Of a stretch of 64,000 nucleotides of DNA, positions 26,901 through 35,169 are shown piece after piece; the stretch's first letter is position 1; each line of letters begins with the position of its first letter. The DNA lies in the NCBI GenBank assembly GCA_018266435.1, contig JAFEAL010000004.1, forward strand, positions 1-64,000, given 5' to 3'. The translations under genes and the position numbers were made by a program. Below the pieces are notes generated by a model that was not told the DNA's origin, ran no database searches, and saw only the letters and a list, made by a program, of their open reading frames with translations. The DNA comes from Bacteroidota bacterium. GTDB lineage: Bacteria > Bacteroidota > Bacteroidia > Cytophagales > Cyclobacteriaceae.

Positions 26901-27656
26901 TCAGGCTACGGTCACTTCATTTTTTATCCAATCATACCCTTTTGCTTCCAGTTCTTTTGCTAGTTCTTTTCCGCCTGATTTTACAATGCGGCCTTTGTAC
27001 AATACGTGTACAAAATCAGGAACGATGTAATCCAGTAAGCGCTGATAGTGGGTCACTACTATGGTGGCATTGTATTTTGTACGGAGTTTATTTACACCGT
27101 TGGCCACAATGCGCAGCGCATCGATATCCAGGCCTGAATCGGTTTCATCTAATATAGCAAGTTTGGGCTGAAGCATGGCCATTTGAAAAATTTCGTTTCG
27201 TTTCTTTTCTCCGCCAGAAAAACCCTCGTTCAGTGATCGGCTCAGCAACGACTGATCAATCTCTACTAACTTCATTTTTTCTTTCATCAGTTGAAGAAAG
27301 GCAACGGCATCAAGTGTGGGTTCGCCACGGTATTCGCGCACTTTATTAAGTGCGGTTTTCATAAAATTAACTGTACTTACTCCTGGGATTTCAACCGGAT
27401 ATTGAAACGCAAGAAAAATTCCTTCGCCTGCACGTTCTTCAGGTTCAAACGCTAATAAATTTTTGCCTAAGTACATTATTTCACCGTCAGTTACTTCGTA
27501 TTCTTCACGACCGGCCAATACAGAAGCAAGTGTACTTTTTCCTGATCCGTTAGGCCCCATGATGGCATGCACTTCGCCTGCATTTACTTGCAAGTCAATG
27601 CCGTTCAGAATTGGCTTTTCACCGATTTTAGCTTGTAGGTTTTTTATAGTTAACAT
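26901..27656 (-). CDS. sufC: SufC ATPase
   Basis: 251 aa ABC-type ATPase. Walker A GPNGSGKST, signature LNEGFSGGEKKRNE and Walker B LAILDETDSGLDIDAL are SufC-typical. It powers the SufBCD scaffold. It is separated from sufB by 392 bp holding a decayed four-helix-bundle gene. Confidence 0.96.
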   Translation of the reverse strand: MLTIKNLQAKIGEKPILNGIDLQVNAGEVHAIMGPNGSGKSTLASVLAGREEYEVTDGEIMYLGKNLLAFEPEERAGEGIFLAFQYPVEIPGVSTVNFMKTALNKVREYRGEPTLDAVAFLQLMKEKMKLVEIDQSLLSRSLNEGFSGGEKKRNEIFQMAMLQPKLAILDETDSGLDIDALRIVANGVNKLRTKYNATIVVTHYQRLLDYIVPDFVHVLYKGRIVKSGGKELAKELEAKGYDWIKNEVTVA

Positions 27657-27661
27657 ATTAT

Positions 27662-28047
27662 TAATTTCAAGTTTAATATTTTAAATCTATTGAGCTTTAT
27701 ACTGGCGCTCTCACAAATCAGATTATTTCAGATACTTAAAAAATCATTTATTCTTTTGTTGATTTTCCTTATGCATTAATAAGCTTTTTTTTTCGAGAGA
27801 TGCCTTCAATCAAGTGCTCGGCACAATTGTGATCAAACTTCACCGGTCGATCAAAAGCCTTCAGTACTATTATTCATTATTGATTCCGAAGCACGATTTA
27901 TTTAATCTCTAAATTAAAATCTTTACTAAATGCGACTTCATTGCTTTTATTGAAAATATTCTTCGATTAACTCCTTGATTTTTTTGTCCGGTTTCTAAAT
28001 CTTCAAATTCTTTGATCGTGATCTATTCGTTTGAAATTTGGAATCTG
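27662..28047 (-). pseudogene. Decayed four-helix-bundle (S23-like) gene between sufB and sufC
   Basis: The minus strand shows the family in broken frames and in the right order: TIKEFEDLETGQK, then SNEVAFSKDFNLEI, then NRASESIMNNSTEGF (clearly the 'RRASVSIMNNIAEGF' core), and near the end SEII-stop-FVRAPV-stop-SSIDLKY, matching the 'GEVRSQLYxALDLKY' region. Several stops and frameshifts rule out a product. Of the three relics this one has the clearest core motif. No search was run. Confidence 0.8.
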
Positions 28048-28048
28048 T

Positions 28049-29494
28049 TTACCCAACGCTTCCTTCTAAAGTAAGCGCTAATAATTTTTGTGCTTCCACT
28101 GCAAACTCCATCGGCAATTGGTTGAGTACTTCTTTAGCGTAACCGTTTACTATCAACGCCACAGCAGCTTCTTCATCAATGCCGCGCTGTAAGCAGTAAA
28201 AAATTTGGTCTTCACCAATTTTAGAGGTTGTTGCTTCGTGCTCAACTTTAGCTGAATTATTTTCTACGTCTATGTAAGGAAATGTGTGAGCTCCACATCG
28301 GTCGCCCATGAGCAGTGAATCGCATTGTGAAAAATTGCGTGCATGAGTAGCGCGCTTCATTACCTTTACCTGTCCGCGATAGCTATTTTGCGAATGGCCG
28401 GCCGAGATACCTTTGGATACAATGCGCGACCGGGTATTTTTTCCGATGTGAATCATCTTCGTGCCGGTATCGGCTTGCTGATAGTTGTTGGTTACAGCCA
28501 CTGAGTAAAATTCACCTTGCGAATAATTGCCCTTCAACACACACGAGGGGTATTTCCAGGTAATGGCCGAGCCGGTCTCTACTTGGGTCCAGGAAATTTT
28601 TGAATGATCACCAGCGCAGAGCCCTCGTTTGGTTACAAAATTATAGATGCCGCCTTTGCCTTCTTTATCTCCCGGATACCAATTTTGCACGGTACTGTAT
28701 TTGATCTCCGCATCTTTCATGGCATAAAGTTCAACCACCGCAGCATGTAGTTGATTTTCATCACGCATGGGGGCGGTGCAACCTTCAAGGTAGCTGACGT
28801 AAGCACCTTCATCAGCAATTATCAGGGTACGTTCAAATTGTCCGGTGTTGGCGGCATTGATTCTAAAATATGTTGATAGTTCCATCGGACAGCGAACACC
28901 TTTGGGGATGTAACAAAATGAGCCATCGCTAAATACAGCTGAGTTGAGCGCAGCAAAATAGTTATCGTTCATTGGCACAACACTGCCCAAGTATTTTTTA
29001 ACCAATTCGGGATGTTCGCGCACAGCTTCGCTGAAGGAACAGAAAATGATACCCAGTTCTTTCAGTTTTTCCTTGAAAGTGGTGGCCACTGAAACGCTGT
29101 CGATTACGGCATCTACGGCTATTCCGGTTAGACGTTTTTGTTCAGTTAATGAAATGCCCAGTTTTTCAAAGGTCTTGATCAATTCAGGATCAACCTGGTC
29201 AAGGCTTTTAGGTTTTGCTTTTTGCTTGGGGGCAGAGTAGTAGATGATGTCTTGGTAGTTGATTTCCGGGTAAGTTACATTGGGCCATTTAGGTTCGGCC
29301 ATTTTTTGCCATTGGCGGAATGCTTTCAGGCGCCACTCCAGCAGCCATTCGGGTTCTTGTTTTTTTTTGGAAATAAAACGGATGATTTCTTCGCTAAGGC
29401 CTTTGGGTGCTTCTTCGGTTTCAAGGTTTACTGTCCAGCCATGTTCGTATTCTTTGGACGTAATTTCCTCTAAAATTTGGTTCTCTTTGCCCAT
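28049..29494 (-). CDS. sufB: SufB scaffold subunit
   Basis: 481 aa. Typical SufB sequence: [61 protein letters not shown] and [18 protein letters not shown]. It is the Fe-S scaffold of the SufBC2D complex and the first gene of the minus-strand suf operon. Confidence 0.97.
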   Translation of the reverse strand: MGKENQILEEITSKEYEHGWTVNLETEEAPKGLSEEIIRFISKKKQEPEWLLEWRLKAFRQWQKMAEPKWPNVTYPEINYQDIIYYSAPKQKAKPKSLDQVDPELIKTFEKLGISLTEQKRLTGIAVDAVIDSVSVATTFKEKLKELGIIFCSFSEAVREHPELVKKYLGSVVPMNDNYFAALNSAVFSDGSFCYIPKGVRCPMELSTYFRINAANTGQFERTLIIADEGAYVSYLEGCTAPMRDENQLHAAVVELYAMKDAEIKYSTVQNWYPGDKEGKGGIYNFVTKRGLCAGDHSKISWTQVETGSAITWKYPSCVLKGNYSQGEFYSVAVTNNYQQADTGTKMIHIGKNTRSRIVSKGISAGHSQNSYRGQVKVMKRATHARNFSQCDSLLMGDRCGAHTFPYIDVENNSAKVEHEATTSKIGEDQIFYCLQRGIDEEAAVALIVNGYAKEVLNQLPMEFAVEAQKLLALTLEGSVG

Positions 29495-30111
29495 TTTATA
29501 CCTTATTTAGAATAAATTCAAACAAAAATACAACAAAAATCCATGCATTAAGTTCTTACATTCTATTTTATTTGATTGGTTGGTACCAGGTTTGGGTGAC
29601 TAAAGTAAATGTGATGTGAAAAGCCTTTTCAGCACGTTCTGTTTAATGCTCATAAACCCGACAGTTATGGGCCTAACTTCATTTATAAGCTAACTAAACT
29701 GCATCGGCTAAACCTTAACTAACCGGTTACATTGAGCAGCTAAATTTGTAGGATGCGTTACCAAAAGAGTTATCCTTTATTTTATTTCTTTTAACCAAAC
29801 TAATTACAACTGCCCTCATCTGTTTACCATAAAAGCAGCTGCTTTGTTAGGTAGTAGTAATTTAGGATTTCGAAATAATGACCTTACAACTGCAACAAGT
29901 TGTCTTTGCCACCTAAAAAATTTATTCCTTACCAATCAAACTAAAATCACTTGGGGCTTCTCATTCATTTTTATCAGAAGCGAAAAGCCGATAATAGAAA
30001 CCTTAACCTTGGCATTTTACCCTTTTCTTTTCCTTCTAAAGAATTCCTTGAAAACTTACCCTATTTAGTAGCACCCAAAATCAAAGAAATCTAATTACAA
30101 CCATCATCACT
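29495..30111. other. Long AT-rich intergenic region upstream of sufB with nothing recognised
   Basis: About 600 bp without a credible gene. A plus-strand frame at 29844-30068 has no family resemblance and no clear ribosome binding site. The suf operon promoter should lie near the sufB end. The neighbouring IS3 relic suggests the region is an old insertion scar, but I could not identify insertion-sequence ends. Confidence 0.5.
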
Positions 30112-30350
30112 CTATCGGAAAGTGGTAAACTCTGCATTGGCTTTTTGAGAGCCTCCATATTTCAACAAGAATTGAACCGGGGTGATGTACCTAAAGAGTT
30201 GTGCGGCTCTTCGTTGTTGTGCATTCACATTCAGGTAAGGGTGTGCAGCCTTGATTGAAATAAGGGCCGCTTGATACGTGCGGGCAAGGGCTTCTTGTAT
30301 TTTTTACGAAGGTTTGGTTTCATCTCAGGATAGAAACGGTAAACGATTAA
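30112..30350 (-). pseudogene. IS3-family transposase (orfB) relic with large internal deletion
   Basis: The minus strand first reads VYRFYPEMKPNLRKKYKK and LPARIKRPLF, matching the segment just before the DDE domain of IS3-family (IS407-like group) orfB. After a frame change it reads FRYITPVQFLLKYG and ends EFTTFR-stop, matching the C-terminal 'TPxxFLLKYG' tail. The entire DDE catalytic core (about 180 residues) is missing. No terminal repeats or orfA were found. Confidence 0.75.
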
Positions 30351-30386
30351 GCGCTATTTAAAATCGCTTTATTTTTTGGTGAGCTT

Positions 30387-30866
30387 TCAGCTGATTTTCG
30401 TTAACTGTTTCAACACCAGGTTTCGGTTCAAACTTTCTTCTAAGGAGATAATTGTATCCGTTCGTTCAATTCCTTCCACTTGCTGCATTTTGTCGTAAAG
30501 TACTTCCTTGAGGTGGTTGGTGTCCCGGCAATGGATGTGCACAAACATCGAGTAATTTCCGGTAGTGTAGTGAATGCTGGTAATTTCCGAAATGCTTTTA
30601 AGCCTGTTCAAAACCTTTTCATATAAGGCACTTTTTTCTAAATAAATTCCGATGAAGGCAGAAATATCGAAGCCAAGCTTGGCATAATTTATACGCAGGG
30701 TGGTTTTGCCGATTACTCCGGCTTCTTCCATTTTGTTCATGCGCACGTGCACCGTGCCGGGAGAGACATTTACTTTTCGGGCTACTTCAGTGTAAGGGCG
30801 CTTGGCATCTTCCATAAGCAACTCCAGTATTTTGAGATCAGTATTATCAAATTCGTAATTATTCAT
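30387..30866 (-). CDS. Lrp/AsnC family transcriptional regulator
   Basis: 159 aa. N-terminal winged HTH (DLKILELLMEDAKRPYTEVARKVNVSPGTVHVRMNKM), then the Lrp ligand-binding (RAM) domain ending with a glycine-less EGIERTDTIISLEE. Members sense amino acids and often autoregulate. The upstream region is very AT-rich with a -7-like TATTTTTG (30897-30904, minus strand). Confidence 0.94.
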   Translation of the reverse strand: MNNYEFDNTDLKILELLMEDAKRPYTEVARKVNVSPGTVHVRMNKMEEAGVIGKTTLRINYAKLGFDISAFIGIYLEKSALYEKVLNRLKSISEITSIHYTTGNYSMFVHIHCRDTNHLKEVLYDKMQQVEGIERTDTIISLEESLNRNLVLKQLTKIS

Positions 30867-30896
30867 CTTTGAATCAGGTATTTATTAAATTATATT

Positions 30897-30940
30897 CAAA
30901 AATATTAATATTAATTAAATATAATGTAAATATTTAAATG
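30897..30940 (-). promoter_or_regulatory. AT-rich control region upstream of the Lrp/AsnC gene
   Basis: Contains TATTTTTG on the minus strand (30897-30904), an exact TAnnTTTG -7 box, next to the palindromic stretch AATATTAATATTAATT at 30899-30915. No -33 TTG is found at the usual spacing. Autoregulation by the Lrp protein is plausible, not shown. Confidence 0.35.
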
Positions 30941-31026
30941 ATTTATTGAAATAAAATCAATGAAATATTTCCTTTGCTAAAGAATTTGCAACGAAGGCAA
31001 TAAAAATCCTTCTGAGTTCTTTAAAA

Positions 31027-31173
31027 TGTAGGGTGTTGAAACTGGCAGACATGCCCTCCTGTCTCGAGGGTGGGGACAACAGGATAAACGTAAGGTAATG
31101 GGTTGACCACTAAAAGTTTTCTTAGTGCCTTGCAGCTAACTGCCCCGTGGAGGTTCGACCCCTCCCTCTACAG
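31027..31173 (+). ncRNA. Aberrant tRNA-like RNA: class II tRNA body with a structured variable arm of about 78 nt
   Basis: All tRNA parts can be drawn. Acceptor TGTAGGG (31027-31033) pairs with CTCTACA (31166-31172). The D loop AAACTGGCAGA has G18G19 and resembles tRNA-Leu. The anticodon stem CCCTC/GAGGG is perfect around loop CTGTCTC, giving anticodon GTC with T at position 37. The T arm is GGAGG-TTCGACC-CCTCC. The variable region (31071-31148) is closed by GGGG/CCCC and holds stems GTAAGG/CCTTGC (31090-31095/31128-31133) and CACTAA/TTAGTG, with a possible CAAC/GTTG pseudoknot. CCA is not encoded. A strong terminator follows. Function unknown. Confidence 0.7.
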
Positions 31174-31199
31174 CAATTTTTTTGTTAATAAGTTAAGAT

Positions 31200-31234
31200 T
31201 AGTCTGGACTGCGAAGTCCGGACTATTTTTTTTT
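31200..31234 (+). terminator. Rho-independent terminator after the tRNA-like RNA
   Basis: TAGTCTGGACT pairs with AGTCCGGACTA (one wobble) around the loop GCGA and is followed by nine T. It lies 27 bp beyond the tRNA-like 3' end and 60 bp before menC, so it most likely ends the tRNA-like transcript. Confidence 0.88.
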
Positions 31235-31294
31235 GTACCTATTCGTTTTTTTCTTCTTTAAAATTGTACCTTAAAAAATTAGTTAAGTTTACAA

Positions 31295-32422
31295 ATGCTT
31301 TGCGCCAGCATTCACCCGTATGTTTTAAAATTTTCATTTGCAGCCCGCACTTCGCGTGGGCCGATGACCGAAAAAACTTCGTGGTTTCTTCGCCTGTGGG
31401 ATGATCAACAACCTGGGGTGTATGGACTGGGCGAATGCGGACCGTTGCAGGGGTTGAGCAAAGAATTTGGAGAGACATTTGAAAAATTGTTGAAAGAGAT
31501 TGCAGATCAGTTTCAGAAAAATAACTTTATGTTACCGGCCGGAACGGATTTAATGGCCGAACTGAAGCAGTTCTTTCAATTAAATAAAATTAACCGCGAG
31601 TATTCTTCCGTGGTGTTTGGAATAGAAACAGCCTTGCTTGACCTGATGCAAGGAGGCCAACGTACAATATTTAAAAATCACTTTACCGAAAAAAAACCAG
31701 TACCCATCAATGGGCTGGTATGGATGGGCGGATTAGATTTCATGCTGCAGCAAATAGAAATAAAAATCCGCGATGGTTACCGATGTATTAAACTAAAAGT
31801 GGGCGGGCTTGACTTTGAAAAAGAATGTGATGTGCTGAACTACATCCGCAGAAAGTACTTCCGGGAGAAAATTGAAATCAGGCTCGATGCCAACGGTGCA
31901 TTTAAGAAAGAAGATGCCCTGGATAAAATCAACTCACTGAAACGTTTTGATGTCCACTCCATTGAGCAGCCTATTAAGCCCGGCCAACCCGAGATGGAAG
32001 AGATTTGCGCAAAATCGCCCATACCCATTGCACTGGATGAAGAACTGATTGATATTCATTCATTGAGAGAAAAAGAAAGTTTATTGAACCGGCTCAAACC
32101 ACAATTCATCATTTTGAAACCAACACTGCATGGAGGCTTTTGTGGGTGTGATGAATGGATCAAGGCAGCCGACCGTCTAAACATCGGCTGGTGGATTACA
32201 TCAGCCCTTGAATCCAACATCGGACTTAATGCCATTGCACAGTTTGCTTCTCAATATACCTCCAGTTTATACCACGGCCTGGGTACTGGCCAGATTTACG
32301 AAAACAATTTTCCCTCACCGTTGATTGCCGAAAAAGGTCTGCTTCACTTTCAACCCAATGAAAAATGGGATTTAACCTCCTTGTTTCCACAAGAGGCAGA
32401 AGAATCGCTGTATTTGAACTAA
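31295..32422 (+). CDS. menC: o-Succinylbenzoate synthase
   Basis: Enolase-superfamily enzyme of menaquinone synthesis, 375 aa. The KxK motif is in CIKLKVGG, metal-ligand Asp in RLDANGAF, Glu in SIEQP and Asp/Glu in ALDEEL, and the second catalytic Lys in ILKPTLHGG. It stands apart from the men operon at 34034-39316 and on the other strand, with its own upstream terminator. The ATG at 31295 gives a normal family N-terminus. Confidence 0.93.
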   Translation: MLCASIHPYVLKFSFAARTSRGPMTEKTSWFLRLWDDQQPGVYGLGECGPLQGLSKEFGETFEKLLKEIADQFQKNNFMLPAGTDLMAELKQFFQLNKINREYSSVVFGIETALLDLMQGGQRTIFKNHFTEKKPVPINGLVWMGGLDFMLQQIEIKIRDGYRCIKLKVGGLDFEKECDVLNYIRRKYFREKIEIRLDANGAFKKEDALDKINSLKRFDVHSIEQPIKPGQPEMEEICAKSPIPIALDEELIDIHSLREKESLLNRLKPQFIILKPTLHGGFCGCDEWIKAADRLNIGWWITSALESNIGLNAIAQFASQYTSSLYHGLGTGQIYENNFPSPLIAEKGLLHFQPNEKWDLTSLFPQEAEESLYLN

Positions 32423-32445
32423 TTACCCCCGTTTATAATTAATAA

Positions 32446-32511
32446 ACTAAAATTTTTAGTTAAATACTTGCTAATTTGTAGCCATTGTACTTATTTGGCT
32501 AAATAATTTAG
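32446..32511 (+). promoter_or_regulatory. Two palindromic operator candidates upstream of the small gene and LexA-like repressor
   Basis: ACTAAAATTTTTAGT (32446-32460) and CTAAATAATTTAG (32499-32511) are perfect inverted repeats with one-base centres sharing the half-site CTAAA. The second lies 3 bp before the ATG at 32515, over the likely transcription start; a TTG at 32468-32470 and TTATTTG at 32491-32497 could be the promoter. The arrangement suits autorepression by the XRE/S24 protein. Confidence 0.5.
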
Positions 32512-32514
32512 TTT

Positions 32515-32763
32515 ATGGAAAAAATAGGGATTAGTCTAAAAAGCAAAAAACTGCAGTCGGGCAGGATTCAGGTTGGTTTTTCTACCGAAGCATATTACGG
32601 GTACCTTCTTACCGAACCGATGACATCTGTTGCCGATGTTGTGAACAAAATTAACCGTCATCTTAAAGCCATTACAAATACAGAGCGATATTTTCAACGC
32701 AACCTCTTTTCTTTTGAAAACCGAAAAAAGAATACGAACCGGATTTTAATTTTTAAAAAATAA
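32515..32763 (+). CDS. Small basic protein of unknown function, partner of the LexA-like repressor
   Basis: 82 aa beginning MEKIGISLKSKKLQSGR, rich in Lys/Arg and Asn, with no signal peptide or membrane segment and no family I recognise. It ends 4 bp before the repressor gene and shares its control region, so the two are almost certainly co-transcribed. A helical centre (SVADVVNKINRHLKAI) is the only obvious element. Confidence 0.7.
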   Translation: MEKIGISLKSKKLQSGRIQVGFSTEAYYGYLLTEPMTSVADVVNKINRHLKAITNTERYFQRNLFSFENRKKNTNRILIFKK

Positions 32764-32767
32764 AAAA

Positions 32768-33559
32768 ATGGTAAGCCTGAACGAAAACATCCGAACCTTG
32801 CGCAAAAAAATGCAGTGGACGCAAGATGACTTTGCCCAGAAGCTAGGCATCAAACGCTCGTTGGTGGGGGCTTACGAAGAAGGCCGCGCTGAGCCTCGTG
32901 CTGAGTTGCTTCAAAAAATGGCCTTACTTTTTGGTGTAACCATGGAGTTACTGATTGGTGCAGACCTGACCAAAGGTGAAGTAAAACCACGGGCCTCGCA
33001 TCAACGAGGCAATGAAGTAGTTGTGGTAACCGTAGATACCAACCGCAGAGAAAATATTGAGTTTGTTCCGGTAAAAGCATCAGCCGGGTATTTGTCAGGG
33101 TATGCAGATCCAGAGTATGTAAAAGACTTGCCCAAATTTAATCTTCCCATGCTAAAACAAGGTACATATCGTGCTTTTGAAATCAAGGGAGACTCAATGT
33201 TACCACTGATGCCAGGATCTATTGTGGTGGGTGAGTACGTGGACAGACTGAATGATATCAAAAGCGGGAAGACATACATTTTAGTTACTCAGCACGAAGG
33301 CATTGTTTATAAACGCGTATTTAATTACCTGGACGAAAACGGAAAACTGTTTTTAGTTTCAGATAACCGGCAGTATGCACCTTACCAGTTAGCTGGAGAA
33401 GACATACTGGAGGCATGGTCGGCCAAGGCATACATCAGCGTTCAGTTTCCTGAGGTAGAGGATAAATCAGAGGCTTCAGTAGAACAGTTGGCCAGTGTTG
33501 TACTCGATTTACAAAAAGAACTTTTTCAACTGAAGTCAGATAAACAAAAGAAACCTTGA
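32768..33559 (+). CDS. XRE-family repressor with LexA-like S24 peptidase domain
   Basis: 263 aa. Residues 5-62 are an XRE helix-turn-helix (WTQDDFAQKLGIKRSLVGAY). Residues 96-225 are an S24 domain: Ser143 in KGDSMLPLMPGSIVVG and Lys182 in GIVYKRVFNYL form the LexA-type dyad, and Ala106-Gly107 in KASAGYLSG is a candidate self-cleavage site. The tail is a short coiled helix. Such proteins are damage- or stress-responsive repressors; two palindromes upstream are candidate operators. No phage genes are nearby. Confidence 0.92.
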   Translation: MVSLNENIRTLRKKMQWTQDDFAQKLGIKRSLVGAYEEGRAEPRAELLQKMALLFGVTMELLIGADLTKGEVKPRASHQRGNEVVVVTVDTNRRENIEFVPVKASAGYLSGYADPEYVKDLPKFNLPMLKQGTYRAFEIKGDSMLPLMPGSIVVGEYVDRLNDIKSGKTYILVTQHEGIVYKRVFNYLDENGKLFLVSDNRQYAPYQLAGEDILEAWSAKAYISVQFPEVEDKSEASVEQLASVVLDLQKELFQLKSDKQKKP

Positions 33560-33609
33560 CTATGCTGTCAGGATACAAAATATAACTTAGCGGTTAGCCG
33601 AAGCCCAAT

Positions 33610-33640
33610 ACTCCTTCCGGATTGGAAGGAGTGAGGGTGA
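33610..33640 (+). repeat. Intergenic palindrome with GGGTGAGG tail
   Basis: A perfect 9-bp stem ACTCCTTCC / GGAAGGAGT with loop GGATT, followed by GAGGGTGAGG. There is no T tract, so it is not a typical terminator. It resembles short intergenic palindromic repeats common in Bacteroidetes; only one copy was seen here. Confidence 0.35.
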
Positions 33641-33659
33641 GGCATAAAAAAATGAAACG

Positions 33660-34037
33660 ATGGAAAATTTAACTCCTAACATATTTGTAAAAGATATCAA
33701 CGCTACTATTTCCTTTTACAACGCACTAGGTTTTGAAAAGACTATGTCCGTACCCGAAACGGGTAACTACGATTGGGTAATGATGATGAACGGAAACGTG
33801 ACAATCATGTTCCAAACATTTTCGAGTCTGAAATCTGACCTGCCACAAATCAACAGAACAGATGGAGGATCATTACTTTTTTATGTAAAAATTAGAAGTA
33901 TCAGAAAATTCTATGAGCAACTGAAAAACAAAGTCCAAATCATCGCTGAGTTGAATAAGACTTTTTATGGTGCTACCGAGTTTTCCATTCTCGATAACAA
34001 CGGTTATGTTCTGACTTTTGCTGAAGATGAATCCTAA
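33660..34037 (+). CDS. VOC (glyoxalase/bleomycin-resistance) family protein
   Basis: 125 aa with two VOC beta-alpha-beta-beta-beta modules: LTPNIFVKDINATISFYNALGF at the start and YGATEFSILDNNGYVLTF at the end. Metal-ligand residues of true glyoxalase I are not obvious, so the activity is undefined. It converges on menE with a 4-bp overlap. Confidence 0.88.
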   Translation: MENLTPNIFVKDINATISFYNALGFEKTMSVPETGNYDWVMMMNGNVTIMFQTFSSLKSDLPQINRTDGGSLLFYVKIRSIRKFYEQLKNKVQIIAELNKTFYGATEFSILDNNGYVLTFAEDES

Positions 34038-35110
34038 TACCCCGACTGAAAAATTGTTTCTTTACGATTGATTTTATTCGTAGATGTTTCAATAAATTTT
34101 GGTATGAATTTAAACTCTCTGGGAATTTCATTTTTTGATAATTGAGCCTGACACAGGTCTTTTATTTTTTTTAATAATTCGGGCTGCAGTTCGCTTTCTT
34201 CAAGACAACAAACCACCTTTTCACCTAACTGATTATCGGGCAACCCGGTCACGAAGAACCTTTTTTTGATTTGAAGGGAATCGAGGATGTGTTCAATGAC
34301 TGATTCGATTTTTTCAGGAATGACTTTTACTCCACCGGAATTGATCACATGATCGATGCGCCCCAGCCACTTGAATTTTTTGCCATCGATCAATTCAACG
34401 AGATCGTTGGTAATAACTTCATTCGTCAAGTAATTGGTTGAAATACACAAACAACCTCTGGCATCTAACCGAAGGGCAATGTTTTCTACTGCCTCAAAAT
34501 ATTCTTGTACACCTTCTCCGTTTAATTTTTGTAATGCAATGTGTGAGATAGTTTCGGTCATGCCATAGGTAGCATAGATTGAACATTTGCTTTGTTTAAT
34601 TTTTTCTTGCGATGCAAAATTAATCGGTGCGCCTCCGATTATTGCGCAGCGAATCCTATTCAGGTTTTGGGGATTATCATTCAGGATTTTTTCTAGCTGA
34701 TAGGGTACAAGCGCAGCAAACTCTATTTGTTCATCAATATTTTTAAGCGGATTACCCGAGGGTTCTGTGGCCACGATGTTCATGCCGTTAATTAGGCTGC
34801 GCACCAGCATCATTTGGCCTGCAATGTACTTTGTGTCAAGGCAAACTAAGGCGGTGTCTCCCGGTTTTAGTTGTAAAGCCCGAATGGTTGCCTGGGCACT
34901 GACCTCCATTGCTTTGCGCTGGAGAATTATTTCTTTTGGTTTGCCGGTAGAGCCTGATGTATGGATTGAAAATTCTTGCTGGTTATTTACCCACGCTTTA
35001 CAAAAAGAGAGGGTTGATTTTTCAAATTCAGAATTTTCTAAACCAGAAAATGATTTTAATTCTTCGATTGAAATCTTTTTTCCGTTAAGGCTGAAGAATG
35101 GCATACGCAA
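34034..35110 (-). CDS. menE: o-Succinylbenzoate-CoA ligase
   Basis: 358 aa adenylate-forming enzyme, short as in other Bacteroidetes MenE proteins. The P-loop is SIHTSGSTGKPKE, with YATYGMTETISH and the hinge region WLGRIDHVINSGGVKVIPEKIE. It activates o-succinylbenzoate with CoA. Last gene of the minus-strand men operon, 59 bp after menB. Confidence 0.93.
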   Translation of the reverse strand: MRMPFFSLNGKKISIEELKSFSGLENSEFEKSTLSFCKAWVNNQQEFSIHTSGSTGKPKEIILQRKAMEVSAQATIRALQLKPGDTALVCLDTKYIAGQMMLVRSLINGMNIVATEPSGNPLKNIDEQIEFAALVPYQLEKILNDNPQNLNRIRCAIIGGAPINFASQEKIKQSKCSIYATYGMTETISHIALQKLNGEGVQEYFEAVENIALRLDARGCLCISTNYLTNEVITNDLVELIDGKKFKWLGRIDHVINSGGVKVIPEKIESVIEHILDSLQIKKRFFVTGLPDNQLGEKVVCCLEESELQPELLKKIKDLCQAQLSKNEIPREFKFIPKFIETSTNKINRKETIFQSGY

Positions 35111-35169
35111 GCTGCTACGATGCTAAGTCAAACATAAATCTTCGTTTGCATCTCTGATTCCCGATATCA

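Noticed and set aside
29844-30068. Plus-strand 74-residue frame in the suf upstream gap
   Set aside because: No family resemblance, low-complexity hydrophobic composition and no clear ribosome binding site; treated as chance.
31027-31173. Group I intron or tmRNA as the explanation of the tRNA-like RNA
   Set aside because: The insert (about 78 nt) is too short for a group I intron and the anticodon loop is uninterrupted. tmRNA is over twice as long and lacks an anticodon arm; a GCAGCTAAC stretch resembling a tag end is not followed by an in-frame stop.
31027-31173. Ordinary tRNA-Leu or selenocysteine tRNA
   Set aside because: Only the D arm resembles tRNA-Leu; the anticodon loop does not read a Leu codon or UGA, and the variable arm is several times too long.
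32515-33559. Prophage or toxin-antitoxin module around the LexA-like repressor
   Set aside because: No integrase, structural phage gene or recognised toxin is next to it; the 82-aa protein has no known toxin or antitoxin motif.
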